From NCBI RefSeq assembly GCF_042477335.2, contig NC_091246.1:252176001-252240000 (forward strand): DNA of 64,000 bases, read 5' to 3'. Below, piece after piece: positions 55,288 to 64,000 of this stretch (position 1 is the stretch's first letter; every line of letters starts with the position of its first letter). This DNA comes from Ovis canadensis (taxonomy: Eukaryota > Chordata > Mammalia > Artiodactyla > Bovidae). The notes below the pieces were generated by a model, which was given only the letters and a program-made list of their open reading frames with translations, did no database searches and was not told where the DNA came from. The position numbers and the translations under genes are program-made.

Positions 55288-55301
55288 GATGTTGGTAAAG
55301 A

Positions 55302-55391
55302 ATCTGCCTACAATGCAGGAGATCCCGGTTCGATTCCTGGGTCAGGAAGATCCATTGGAGAAGGGATAGGCCACCCACTCCTGTATTCTTG
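55302..55391 (+). repeat. Bov-tA SINE, partial
   Basis: 'tctgcctacaatgcaggaga', 'gatcccggttcgattcctgg', 'ccacccactcctgtattctt'. Its start overlaps the right BovB target duplication. Confidence 0.85.
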
Positions 55392-55567
55392 AGTTTCCTT
55401 GGTGGCTCAGATGGTGAAGAATCTGCTTGCAATGCGGGAGACCTGGGTTTGATCCCTGGGTTGGGAAGATCCCCTGGAGAAGAGAAAGGCTACCCACTCC
55501 AGTATTCTGGCCTGGAGAATTGCATGGACTGTTCAGAGTTGAACATGACTGAGCGACTTTCACTTGC
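55392..55567 (+). repeat. Bov-tA SINE
   Basis: 'gtttccttggtggctcagat', 'gggaagatcccctggagaag', 'gaacatgactgagcgacttt'. It directly follows the partial copy, in tandem. Confidence 0.92.
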
Positions 55568-55867
55568 ATACAGTAGTGTGTATGTCAGGATCATTAGTGT
55601 TTTGATGTATTGCCTTGTGGTCTTTATGCTCTGTGAAACATTTTTTAGAAACATAGCTGGCATCGTATCGTGTGTCCCATGGTGTACTGTTAACTACTTC
55701 CGTGAAAAACAGATTCCCTTCATTTGTGGGGCTTGCCAGTCTCTGTGATGGAAATAGCCTCTCTGTGGCCCATTTCAGGCTCCCAGCATCACTGAACGCA
55801 GAGCTGGGAGAGGTGCCAGTCTGAGCTGACATCAGCATACCATATTAGGATTTAAAATCATAATCCA
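55568..55867. other. TMCO4 intron 1 sequence
   Basis: Unassigned, nothing exon-like. Confidence 0.4.
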
Positions 55868-56062
55868 TCAGGGACTTCCCTGGCAGTCCAGTGGTCAAGA
55901 CCTCTACTTCCCACGCAGGGGGTGTGGGTTCGATCCCTGGCTGAGGAGCTAAGAGCCCACATGCCTCCAGGCCACAAAACCAAAGCATTAAGCAGAGGCA
56001 GTATTGTAACAAATTCATAGACTTTAAAATGGTCCCCATCAAAAAAATATTTTTAAAAAAAT
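55868..56062 (+). repeat. CHR-type SINE, variant with long 3' part
   Basis: 'gggacttccctggcagtcca', 'ccacatgcctccaggccaca', 'cagtattgtaacaaattcat', 'ctttaaaatggtccccatca'. Confidence 0.88.
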
Positions 56063-56514
56063 CTCTTCATTCTGATCTTATAGTCAATACACAGTCATTG
56101 TTGAAAATTCATAAAATTTAAACATATAAAGAAAAGATTAAAATCATACAGAATCTGCAGCCACCAACCCCCACCCACCCCACTCCGTCCCAGTATATAG
56201 ACAGTCGCTGTCAGCCACCCTGATATAAGTCCAACAGTCCCCTCCAAGCAGGTAGAGACATAAACAAAATAACTGTCTTCAGAGTTCGAAAGCAATACAT
56301 CTCTGTGACACTGGGGAAATCCAGAAAAGTCTCTGGTATCCCACCATCCACAGATCCCTGTGATGACTGTTCTAGACATTCTACTTGTCTATCTTTTTAA
56401 CATGGTTGGACTTGTGGCTTGAATCTCCTGGTTTATAGTCATATGACATGCTTGTGCCTCGTAGGAAGGTGACATCCAGGGGAAGGGTGTTACGACTGTT
56501 AATTGATTAAAAAC
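56063..56514. other. TMCO4 intron 1 sequence, old repeat remnants
   Basis: 56090-56240 ('gttgaaaattcataaaattt', 'aaatcatacagaatctgcag') may be the opposite orientation of the old repeat seen at 4740. No exon is seen. Confidence 0.4.
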
Positions 56515-56618
56515 CCTTTGGAGGGTTAAGAGTTTGCCCTTCCACTGCAGGGGCCTGGGTTCAGTTCCTGGTCCAGGAACTAAGGTTCTGCATGCCACAC
56601 GGCATGGCCAAAAAGCGA
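56515..56618 (+). repeat. CHR-type SINE fragment
   Basis: 'gcccttccactgcaggggcc', 'ggtccaggaactaaggttct', 'catggccaaaaag'. Confidence 0.75.
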
Positions 56619-57318
56619 CCTTACAGAAGCTTGAAGAGGCAGAAAATATTCTGGCTCCGTGAACATAGAAAATGGCCTGTTGGGATAAAGCTCAGATTAT
56701 TTGATGTTTGGGTCGCTGAGCATCTTTGGGCATCCGTGGGCTGAGCGTTGTTTGGATCGCTGAGCATCTTTTTGGTTCTTCAGAAACACCTTCTCTCCTC
56801 TCCCACTGGGCTCTGGGATGTCTCTGGGTAATTCCAGATGCTAGGCCCTTGTTCCATCTGTCTTCCTCATCTGATGCTCGAGGGGAGGGTAAGAAGAGGA
56901 GTGCCTTTCCAGAGAGAATAACCGGGAAAATCTAGCTTTTGCTTACGCCTCAAAATTCCCTCATCACTTGTTCATGTCACAGGCAATTTCTGAGCACTCA
57001 CTCCGTGGCACACATATGGCTGGGCCCCAGAATCCTGGTACGGAGGAGATCCTGGGCTAGCCCTCTGCCGCCAGGCTAGCCAAGCAGCAGGTGCCGCACC
57101 CGTGGCTCAGGGTATGAAGACTTGGAAACGACAATTCATGCCAAGAGCCAGGCGGCTCTCGATGAATGATTGATGCCTACAGACCTGGGGGGCAAAGGCC
57201 AGAAGTAGGGTGAGGGCTTCCCTGAGCCCCGGGGCTAACCTCCCTCTTTCCCACGGGCCTCCTCCCGGTCCCACACCCTATGGACCCACAGGCTGGTTTT
57301 TCTGGTTTGTTTCTCCAG
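56619..57318. other. TMCO4 intron 1 sequence with a local duplication
   Basis: 'tttgggtcgctgagcatctt' (56707-56726) recurs as 'tttggatcgctgagcatctt' (56751-56770). 56975-57040 looks like an old L2/MIR end. Confidence 0.45.
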
Positions 57319-57416
57319 GGCAATTTGCATATTTCTCGAAGAACTTCCAAGAAGCTGGACAGCCTGTTTTCAGACTTAGAGAGAAGGGAAGCCCAAGGTT
57401 GTTTCTTGAAATCTGG
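57319..57416 (+). other. TMCO4: Candidate TMCO4 5'UTR exon 2
   Basis: 98 nt between a pyrimidine-rich acceptor ('tggtttgtttctccag', AG at 57317-57318) and a consensus donor ('atctgg/gtaagt', GT at 57417). I see no repeat in it and no ATG, both of which suit a leader exon. It lies in the intron between the CpG-island exon and the start-codon exon. This rests only on splice signals; transcript data would decide. Confidence 0.4.
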
Positions 57417-57554
57417 GTAAGTATTATATAAGGTTTCTTTCTCTTCAGAACCTTGGTCATTGTTTAAAATGATCTTTCTTTTTCAGTATTTTCTTTCTAT
57501 TTTCTTTCCAACTCCTTGTATGAAATAGAATGATCTTAATTTAAATATTTTGAG
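57417..57554. other. TMCO4 intron sequence
   Basis: T-rich, nothing assignable. Confidence 0.4.
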
Positions 57555-57855
57555 TTTACATATTGTCTGTCTCCCTGCTACAGTGTAGCTCCGCGGTGGA
57601 AGGTGGTTGTCTGTGTGTCTTAGTCATTGCTGGGTCCCCAACGTGTAAGACAGCACCTGTACATATTTATTGTATTTATCTGGTACGTGTGTGTGTGTTA
57701 GTAATTCAGTCGTGCCCTACTCTTTGCAACCCCGTGGACTGCAATCCACCAGGTTCCTCTGTCCATGAGATTTTCCAGGCAAGGATACTGGAGTGGGTTG
57801 CCATTTCCTTCTCCAGGGGATGTACGTATTTGGTAAATTAACTGACTGATTTGGA
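57555..57855 (+). mobile_element. L2 3' end, split by Bov-tA
   Basis: 'attgtctgtctccctgctac', 'gtcattgctgggtccccaac', then 'gtatttggtaaattaactga' after the SINE. Confidence 0.6.
57690..57823 (-). repeat. Bov-tA SINE, partial
   Basis: 'gtgttagtaattcagtcgtg', 'tccaggcaaggatactggag', 'gccatttccttctccagggg'. Confidence 0.9.
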
Positions 57856-58199
57856 GTGGAGGTGAATATTTATTTTGGATTTATTTTAACTTAAAGTTCT
57901 CAAATTCTATAGCAATGCTCCACTGCTTTTTTCTTTTTAACTGATTATGGACTCACAGGCAGTTGCAGAAATAGCGCTGAGAGGCCCAGTGTGCCCTCGC
58001 TCGGCACTGCACGTGGCCCTGGCCTTCAGAGTCAGGCTGGACTCAGCTGGGCGAACTTGGTCCCGCAGGATGTAGCCCCTGGCAGCTTCCCCTCCAACCT
58101 CATTTCTTCCCTCCCTGCCTCTACACCCACCCATTGTCCAAGCCCTGGCTACACTGAGCATCCTTTTGGTTCTTCAAAAGCATATTCTGTCTTCTCCGT
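57856..58199. other. TMCO4 intron sequence
   Basis: Unassigned, perhaps degenerate L1 near 57900-57980. No exon is seen. Confidence 0.4.
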
Positions 58200-58592
58200 T
58201 TGGGACTGACACGTTGTCTCCTCTGCCGAGAACATTCTCTTCCCACTGACCCCAGCCCGTCTGAGGTCGCCTTCTCCGGGAAGCCAGTTCTGGAGCCGCC
58301 TCTGTGTGTCTGGCTGTCTGGGTTTCCTCTGCCGCGGCATTTACCCCGCTGCTTCTCCGTCGTCTGTGTACCTGTCTGTGTCTGCCACTGTGCTGTTTCT
58401 CCTCCTAGAGAGCCTTCCCCGGCCCGTCTCAGCTCCTGCAGGCCTCTGCTGGAACGGCCCCTTTCGCCTGATACCACTGCCACCCCCTCCTTCCTCATCG
58501 CTTCATACTCCCCTCACCCTGGCTGCTCTTCCCTGGCAGTCACTGAATATTAACTGAATATTTATCTGTTTATCTGCTTACTGACTGGTTAC
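58200..58592 (+). mobile_element. L2 fragment
   Basis: 'gagaacattctcttcccact', 'gaggtcgccttctccgggaa', 'actgaatatttatctgttta'. Confidence 0.55.
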
Positions 58593-58593
58593 T

Positions 58594-58813
58594 TGGGCTT
58601 CCCTGGTGACTTGGATGGTAAAGAATCCGCTTGCCATGCAGGAGACCCCAGGCTCTCAGTGCAGGTCCAGTCCTCAGGTGGGGAAGAGCCCCTGGAGGAG
58701 GGCATGGCCGCCCACTCCAGTACTCCTGCCTGGAGAATCCCATGGGCAGAGGAGCCTGGCGGGCTACAGTCCATAGTGTCGGGCACGACTGAGCAACTAA
58801 CACTGGCACATAT
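58594..58813 (+). repeat. Bov-tA SINE
   Basis: 'gggcttccctggtgacttgg', 'catgcaggagaccccaggct', 'gcacgactgagcaactaaca'. An insert in its middle duplicates the 'ctcagtgcagg..ctcagg' part. Confidence 0.92.
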
Positions 58814-58831
58814 TGCTTATTTATTTAGTGG

Positions 58832-59060
58832 ACTGTTAAGAGCTTGGACCATGCATTCAGTTCCTCTGAGTGAAAAAAGAGTTCCACCACTTAGTAGCTA
58901 TGTGATGATGGGCAAGTTACTTAAATTATTATGATTATGATTATGACGTATCAGTATAGTATTGCCTGTCTCCCTCCTGAATGTGAGCCCCTTGAGGGTA
59001 GGGAATTTGTCAGTTTTGTCCCGTGATCTGCCCCAAGGCTGCCCGGAACAGGGCATCCTG
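58832..59060 (+). repeat. MIR followed by an L2 end
   Basis: MIR 58832-58940 ('agctatgtgatgatgggcaa'). L2-type 58965-59060 ('gtgagccccttgagggtagg'). Confidence 0.65.
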
Positions 59061-59074
59061 CATCACATACCCTT

Positions 59075-59650
59075 CTTCATTCATCCAGCAAGTAGTGACT
59101 GAACACCAACCATATTCCACGGCTGGCTCAGAAGGCTATGGGTACAGCAGTGAGAAAACACCCAGGGGCCTGCCTCAAGAAGCTTGCATTCTACTTACGT
59201 ACACAAGTAAACAAATAATCTAAAAATATATCACTTAAGACGGAAGTAAGTATTACAGAAATAGAACGGGGGTACTGGGCTAGAGAAGCCGAGTAGCTTG
59301 GCCTGGAGGAGGTGACATTCGGGCTGAAGCCAGAATGATGTGAAGGACAAATGCCAAGTGTCCTGGGCTGGGAGGACAGCAGGTGCAAAGGCCCAGGGGG
59401 AGGACCAGCTTGCGTATTTGAAGAGCGAAAAGACAGCCAGTGTGGCTATAGTGCAGTGAACACGGTGGGCATGGGGTGTACAGGCTGGGATTTAGAGGCA
59501 GGCAGAGGCCAGATCAGGACTGTGGAGACCACCGTGAAAGGACTGGTCTTCATCCTGGGGCGATGGGAGGCCTCTGGAGGGCTTTAAGCAGGTGAGTGCC
59601 ATGACCGCTGTATATGACAACAAGGCTGCTCGGGCTGTTGTGCAGAGAAT
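59075..59650. repeat. Ancient mammalian repeat, same type as 48785-49300
   Basis: 'atccagcaagtagtgactga', 'gcttgcattctacttacgta', 'gtgacattcgggctgaagcc', 'caggtgcaaaggcccagggg', 'gggctttaagcaggtgagtg'. It is more complete than the other copies. Confidence 0.6.
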
Positions 59651-60060
59651 GGGTTTATAGGGGCGTCGTGAGTGTATTTTGTTGAATGGGTGGACGAGTG
59701 GATGAACGGATGAATTTGGCCTGAGCTGAGTTCTTCGGGCGCTCGGCGCACCCTCTTCCCTGCCTGGTTAGGCAGGCCAGCTTAGGATTCTCTGATTAGA
59801 AGGCTGTTTCTTCTTGAGCTGAGAACTAACAAGGGGTTCCCCAAATACAGCCCAATAAAATACCATCGTGGGCTCCTCTGGGTAGGAGCAGCAGTTACTC
59901 CAGCCTCCAAATGGCACGTGGTGGTGTTGATTAAAGGTGGTAGGGATCGCCGAGTCTGCTGGCCTCAAGGCCAGCACTGCCCCTGCTCATCATAGTTCGT
60001 GGTTTGCTCCTCTCCCCTTTGTTCACGGCCATGGTCTGTGCTGATTATCTGAGCCAGGGA
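59651..60060. other. TMCO4 intron sequence
   Basis: No exon or known repeat is recognised. Confidence 0.4.
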
Positions 60061-60582
60061 GTTCAGTTCAGGTGCTCAGTCGTGTCCGACTCTTTGCGAC
60101 CCTATGGACTGCAGCACACCAGGCCTCCCTGTGCATCACCAGCTCCCGGAGCTTGCTCAAACTCATGTCCAGCAAATCAGCGATGCCATCCAAGCATCTC
60201 ATCCTCTGTCATCCGCTTTTCCTCCCGCCTTCAATCTTTCCCAGCATCAGGGTCTTTGCCAGTGAGTCAGTTCTTCCCATCAGGTGGCCAAAGTATTGGA
60301 GTTTCAGTTTCAGCATCAGTCCTGCCAATGAATATTCAGAATTGATTTCCTTTAGAATGGACTGGTTTGATATCCTTGAAAAGCTATGACAAACCTAGAG
60401 AGCATATTGAAAAGCAGAGACATTACTTTGCCAACAAAGGTCTGTCTAGTCAAAGCTATGGTTTTTCCCGTAGTCATGTATGGATGTGAGAGCTGGACCA
60501 TAAAGAAGGCTGAGCGCCGAAGAATTGATGCTTTTGAACTATGCTGTTGTAGAAGACTCTTGAGAGTCCCTTGGACAGCAAG
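60061..60582. mobile_element. BovB tail with inverted 5' part (twin-priming structure)
   Basis: 60061-60379 is the BovB 3' end on the minus strand ('gttcagttcaggtgctcagt' to 'ggtttgatatccttg'). 60380-60582 is BovB on the plus strand ('aaagctatgacaaacctaga' to 'cttggacagcaagga'). The two pieces are neighbours in the BovB consensus, overlapping by a few bases ('caagga'), so the 5' part has been inverted. 'gagccaggga' (60051-60060) and 'gagctaggga' (60583-60592) form a 10-bp duplication with one mismatch. Confidence 0.88.
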
Positions 60583-60599
60583 GAGCTAGGGAAATCCAC

Positions 60600-60925
60600 T
60601 CCAAAAGATCTTGAACCTGGTTTCCTGGAGCAACCATTGGAGGCCAGTCTTGCTGGGTAACACTGGGCAAGGTCTTAACCTGTCTGGCCCTCAGTTCATC
60701 CATCTGAAATAAGGGGAGGAGAATCCCTGTGCCTGATGCAGAAGAGAGAAAATGAGGTTTGGAACCAAAGTCTGGTTTGATTTTCATCACGTACTTAAAC
60801 TGTGTGACCCTGGGGAAATCACTTGACCTCTCTGAGCTTATAGTTACAGGAGAGACTCATAATGCCTCACATGCTACTTAACCTTACATGGTAATTGTAA
60901 GAATTAAATGGATTTACAGTGTTTT
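60600..60925 (+). repeat. Two MIR copies in tandem
   Basis: 60600-60745 ('cactgggcaaggtcttaacc') and 60755-60925 ('ctgtgtgaccctggggaaat', 'gtaagaattaaatggattta'). Confidence 0.75.
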
Positions 60926-61509
60926 GTAAACTGTTAACCTGCTGTCCAGATGTTGGTTTGTGGCTTTTAACTAGCTCAGAGTTATTTTGAAAAACAGGTG
61001 CCATGTTAGTCACCAACAGACTTTTAAAATAATCCCTCCGTAGATGTAATATTTTGAAAACAAAAGATTTTATTGCTCAGCTGGATGAGAATGAGTTGTG
61101 AGCCAGAGTCAGTGTGGCGTATGGGTATTAAGCTAGAAATCTCCGGGCAATAAGACGAATGTGTAAAACGGAGATGGTGCAAACAACAACAAAAAAAAAT
61201 GAGATGGTGGGTGAGATGTCTGGCTAAGAGGTCTAGCTTTGGGTTCTGTTCTGCTGTTTTCTGGCATATCCTCCTCCTCTGAGTCTATTCCCCCAGGAAC
61301 AGGGAGAAAGTGGACACTGTGTTAGTACCCGGCTCGTAGAGCCGGCTGAGACTGTGTGTGTTAAAACTGCAGCCTGGGGGCCTGGCATCCAGCGACGGCT
61401 CCCTTTTGTTGCCTCTTACTCTTATTTATGCCCCTTTGCTGTGTGCCAGGCACTGTGCTGAGCATTTGTTTGTTTGTTTGTTGATAATTTTATACATTTA
61501 TTTCTTTAA
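60926..61509. other. TMCO4 intron sequence
   Basis: No exon is recognised. (TTTG)n at 61467-61483; 'gagatggtg' is repeated around an A-rich insert at 61171-61209. Confidence 0.45.
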
Positions 61510-61740
61510 CATTTATGTAGTGTGAGCCCAGTGCCAAGTTCTGTTTTTTCAGTGCTTTATAAATACTGACTTGCATGGCAGTGTTCCTCGTTGCCTGCAC
61601 AGATCTTCCAGACACATACTATTATAGCCCATTTGTAGGTGAAGGAATCCAGGTGCAGAGAGGTTGAGCTTCCCCAAGTCCCACACCTAGGAGAAGGAGC
61701 CGCTTGCATTCACACCGTCTGTCTGGTCCTGAGCGTGCAT
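61510..61740 (-). repeat. MIR
   Basis: 'gagcccagtgccaagttctg', 'tttgtaggtgaaggaatcca', 'agaggttgagcttccccaag'. Confidence 0.7.
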
Positions 61741-61939
61741 CTGTGTCCGCGGTGCCTGTGGTTACTTACGGCTGGCTACCCTCCTGGTCCCCGCTCCCAG
61801 GGCCCTTGCAGGCCTGGCTTGGCTTGGTTTGTCCCTACCCCTGCCTTCCCTCCATCCTCTTCAGCCGCTGGCAAAGAACAGAGTAGAGGGAGGGGCAGAG
61901 GTGGGGCAGGGGGACCTCACTCCCTCCCTGCCCCTCTTC
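61741..61939. other. TMCO4 intron sequence
   Basis: GC-rich, unassigned. Confidence 0.4.
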
Positions 61940-62145
61940 CGTGGCTGCGCTGGGCTTCCCTGTGGCATGCAGGCCCCTCTCGTGCGCCGCAGGGACTCTA
62001 GAGAGCTCGGGCTCAGAAGTTGTGGTGTGTACGCTTGGTTGCCCCACAGAATGTGGGATCTTGGTTTCCCAATCAGGGATCGAACTCACGTCTCCTGCAT
62101 TGGAAAGCAGATTCGTAACCAATGGGCCACCAGGGAAGTCCCCCA
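61940..62145 (-). repeat. CHR-type SINE
   Basis: 'ggctgcgctgggcttccctg', 'gaatgtgggatcttggtttc', 'ggccaccagggaagtccc'. Confidence 0.87.
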
Positions 62146-62149
62146 AATA

Positions 62150-63435
62150 CACAGATCTTCAGTGTACAGTTCAGCGGATCTTAAAACCACCACCTGGGTC
62201 AAGACACAGAACATTTTCATCACCTAGAAGCCTTTCTGTATCCCTTCTGAGCCAATATTCCTCCCAATGGCAACCCCTCTTCTGACCCTTCTCGCTATAG
62301 ATTGGTTTGACCTATTCTTCAAGTTCATATAAACATAATTCTACAGTATACACGCTAGCAAATGACTGCTTATCAGAAAGATGCACTCATGCTGAAGTCT
62401 GTGCGTGTAGCATTCCATGGTGTGACTAGGCCTAGGTTGTCTGTTCTACTGTGAGTGAAAGTGTGGGCGGTCTCATTCAGAACTGTTACGAATGAAGTTT
62501 CTCTGAGCATTCGTGTACATGTCTTTTGGGGGACATAAACCCTCATCTCTCAGGAATGGAATTGCTGGGGTGTAGGGAAGACGTTTGTTTAACTTTAGCG
62601 GATAAAATGAGACCATTTTGCCCATGGCTGTACCAAGTCACACTATCACCAGCTGCATATGAAAGTTCTATTTGCCCCTTACTCTGTTAGTATTATAGGT
62701 CTTTTTTAGTTTTAGCCGTTCTGATAGGCGAATGGACTTGGGCTTTTTTCCTTTTAAAATTTGTTTGCTGGGTCAGGTGTTAGTTGCAGGATCTTTAGTT
62801 TCGGCATTCGAGCCCTTGGTTGCGGCATGTGGGATCTAGTTCCCCAACCAGGGATTGAACCCAGGCCCCCTGCACTGGGGGAGTGGAGTCCGAGCCACTG
62901 GACCACCAGGGACGTCTCTTACTGGAATTTTTCATTTCCGCGTCCTCAGTGGCTAATTCACACTCCCGCCAGTATGCTTGCAGGTTCTGTCTGTCTTTTT
63001 TCTTCGTCGACACTTGGTGTTGTCAGGGTTTTAAGTTTAGCCATTCTAATGGGTGGGTAGCCTTGTCTTCCTGGGGTTTTTATTTCTGTTTCTCTGATTC
63101 ATGATGATGTTGGACACCTCTGCATGTGCTTATAGACCACTTTTGTGAGGATACGTGATATCTTTCGTGAAGTACCTATTCAGGTCTTTTGCTGATCTTA
63201 AATTTGCTTTGTTTCTTTTTCTTAGTGACTTGTAAGAGTTGTTATCATTCTGGGGATACTCAGCCTTTGTGATAAACACATTTGAAAATATCTCCCCCTC
63301 CCCCACCACCCAGTCTCTTAAAGATGATAAATAGAAGTTTATCATTTGAATGAGGGCTGATTTATCCATTTTTTCTTTTATGATGGGTAGTTTCTGTGTC
63401 CTGTTGAAGGAGGCTTTGCCAACCTGCTGAAAGCA
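62150..63435 (-). mobile_element. Old L1 3' end, antisense to TMCO4, split by a SINE
   Basis: 'gtgtacagttcagcggatct', 'tcaggaatggaattgctggg', 'gccgttctgataggcgaatg', resuming at 62921 with 'tttagccattctaatgggtg', 'ttgctgatcttaaatttgct', 'gtttctgtgtcctgttgaag'. Its right end fades only about 30 nt before the TMCO4 coding exon. Confidence 0.78.
62745..62920 (-). repeat. CHR-type SINE inside the L1
   Basis: 'cttttaaaatttgtttgctg', 'gcatgtgggatctagttccc', 'cactggaccaccagggacgt'. Confidence 0.87.
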
Positions 63436-63462
63436 GTCTTTCACTGGGATTTTTCCCTGCAG

Positions 63463-63470
63463 GACTGGAA
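63463..63470 (+). other. TMCO4: TMCO4 5'UTR part of the coding exon
   Basis: Eight leader bases ('gactggaa') between the splice acceptor and the ATG; at least one upstream leader exon must exist. Confidence 0.8.
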
Positions 63471-63640
63471 ATGGCCACAAGGGATGGGTCAGGCCCGAGG
63501 CTGCCTCGGGTGGCTGAGCCGGGTATGGAGGGGGAGCCACGTCTGCCCACGGGCCGGGAGCTGACCGAGGCCAACCGCTTCACCTACGCCGCCCTCTGCA
63601 GCATCTCCTTGTCCCAGCTCTTTCCAGAGCCCGAGCAAAG
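63471..63640 (+). CDS. TMCO4: TMCO4, first coding exon (residues 1-56 and part of 57)
   Basis: TMCO4 is a transmembrane and coiled-coil protein of about 630 residues in human, with a DUF726 alpha/beta-hydrolase-like region; its molecular role is poorly known. Only the N-terminus is in the window. The exon starts at 63463 after a good acceptor ('ggatttttccctgcag'). The ATG is at 63471 in a strong context (A at -3, G at +4). The exon ends at 63640 before 'gtgagtg', leaving a phase-2 intron. The predicted segment contains GRELTEANRF-YAALC-ISLSQLFPEPE, which I recognise as the conserved TMCO4 N-terminus. The first 27 residues are the variable part. Later exons with the coiled coil, membrane segments and DUF726 lie beyond the right edge. 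Confidence 0.93.
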
Positions 63641-64000
63641 GTGAGTGCTTCTATCTCACAGAGAGATGGTCGTGCTATTTCAAGGAGATGACTTCTGGCA
63701 GCCAGGCAGCCTTCCAGGTGCTACCAGACAGTACAAAAAGGAGAAAGCCATTGTCCTTGCCTTTAGGGAACTCACAACATTGTAGGGGGACAGCGATCCC
63801 TCATTCAGTACCCACCCATTTATACCTTCACAAGGCATTTAAGGGGCGCCTGCTGTTTCACCAGGCACCGCTTGAAGCACATGGAAAGTGGACGTGAATA
63901 AGATCAACAGGGCCACCTCTGCCCCTGCACTCGAGGACATCCCCTAACAGCGGGACAAGATGTCTGTGCATTCAGTGAGCACGGACTGTGTACTGAGGAT
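63641..64000. other. TMCO4: Start of the next TMCO4 intron, with old repeat
   Basis: The donor GTGAGT opens it. 63790-63990 ('cccatttataccttcacaag', 'gcctgctgtttcaccaggca') resembles the ancient repeat at 59075. The next exon is outside the window. Confidence 0.6.

Noticed and set aside
1-64000. CRISPR arrays, operons, prophages, tRNA or rRNA genes
   Set aside because: None present. The tRNA-like similarity of the SINEs is ancestral; no intact tRNA gene with a cloverleaf was seen.

Overview
This is a nuclear genome window from a ruminant, almost certainly a bovid (cattle, sheep, goat, buffalo or similar). It is full of BovB (RTE-type) LINEs, Bov-tA and Bov-A2 SINEs and CHR-type tRNA-derived SINEs, which occur together only in ruminants. 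Older mammal-wide repeats (MIR, L2, MER5A, Tigger1, MLT1-type LTRs, old L1) lie beneath them. The species cannot be fixed from the sequence alone. No prokaryotic features, CRISPR arrays or operons were seen.

Two protein-coding genes are supported, both on the + strand. RNF186, an ER-anchored RING E3 ubiquitin ligase, is complete in one coding exon (CDS 12630-13310, 226 residues, poly(A) signal 13520-13525). TMCO4, a membrane protein of the DUF726 family, begins at a CpG-island promoter (about 40540-41230, 5'UTR exon ending at 40866). Its first coding exon is 63463-63640, after roughly 22.6 kb of intron, and the gene continues beyond the right edge. A possible second 5'UTR exon lies at 57319-57416. 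The order RNF186 then TMCO4 on one strand agrees with the human 1p36.13 arrangement as I recall it.

Layout: 1-12.4 kb is intergenic and repeat-rich (solo LTR, Tigger1, BovB in L1, a three-layer SINE/MER5A nest). 12.4-13.55 kb is RNF186. 13.55-40.5 kb is intergenic, with two more copies of the same LTR family and a 2.6 kb BovB that carries a near-full-length ZCRB1 retrocopy. 40.5-64 kb is the TMCO4 promoter, a long first intron and the first coding exon.

I found no convincing undescribed biological system. The best second-look items are structural: the ZCRB1 retrocopy inside BovB with a 14-bp target duplication and one frameshift; a BovB tail with a twin-priming-type inversion; three solo LTRs of one endogenous retrovirus family; a six-copy 31-bp minisatellite beside the TMCO4 CpG island; an antisense L1 reaching almost to the TMCO4 start-codon exon; and a few possible unannotated exons. 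Repeat family names come from remembered consensus sequences, and boundaries are good to roughly 5-20 bp unless a target-site duplication is given.
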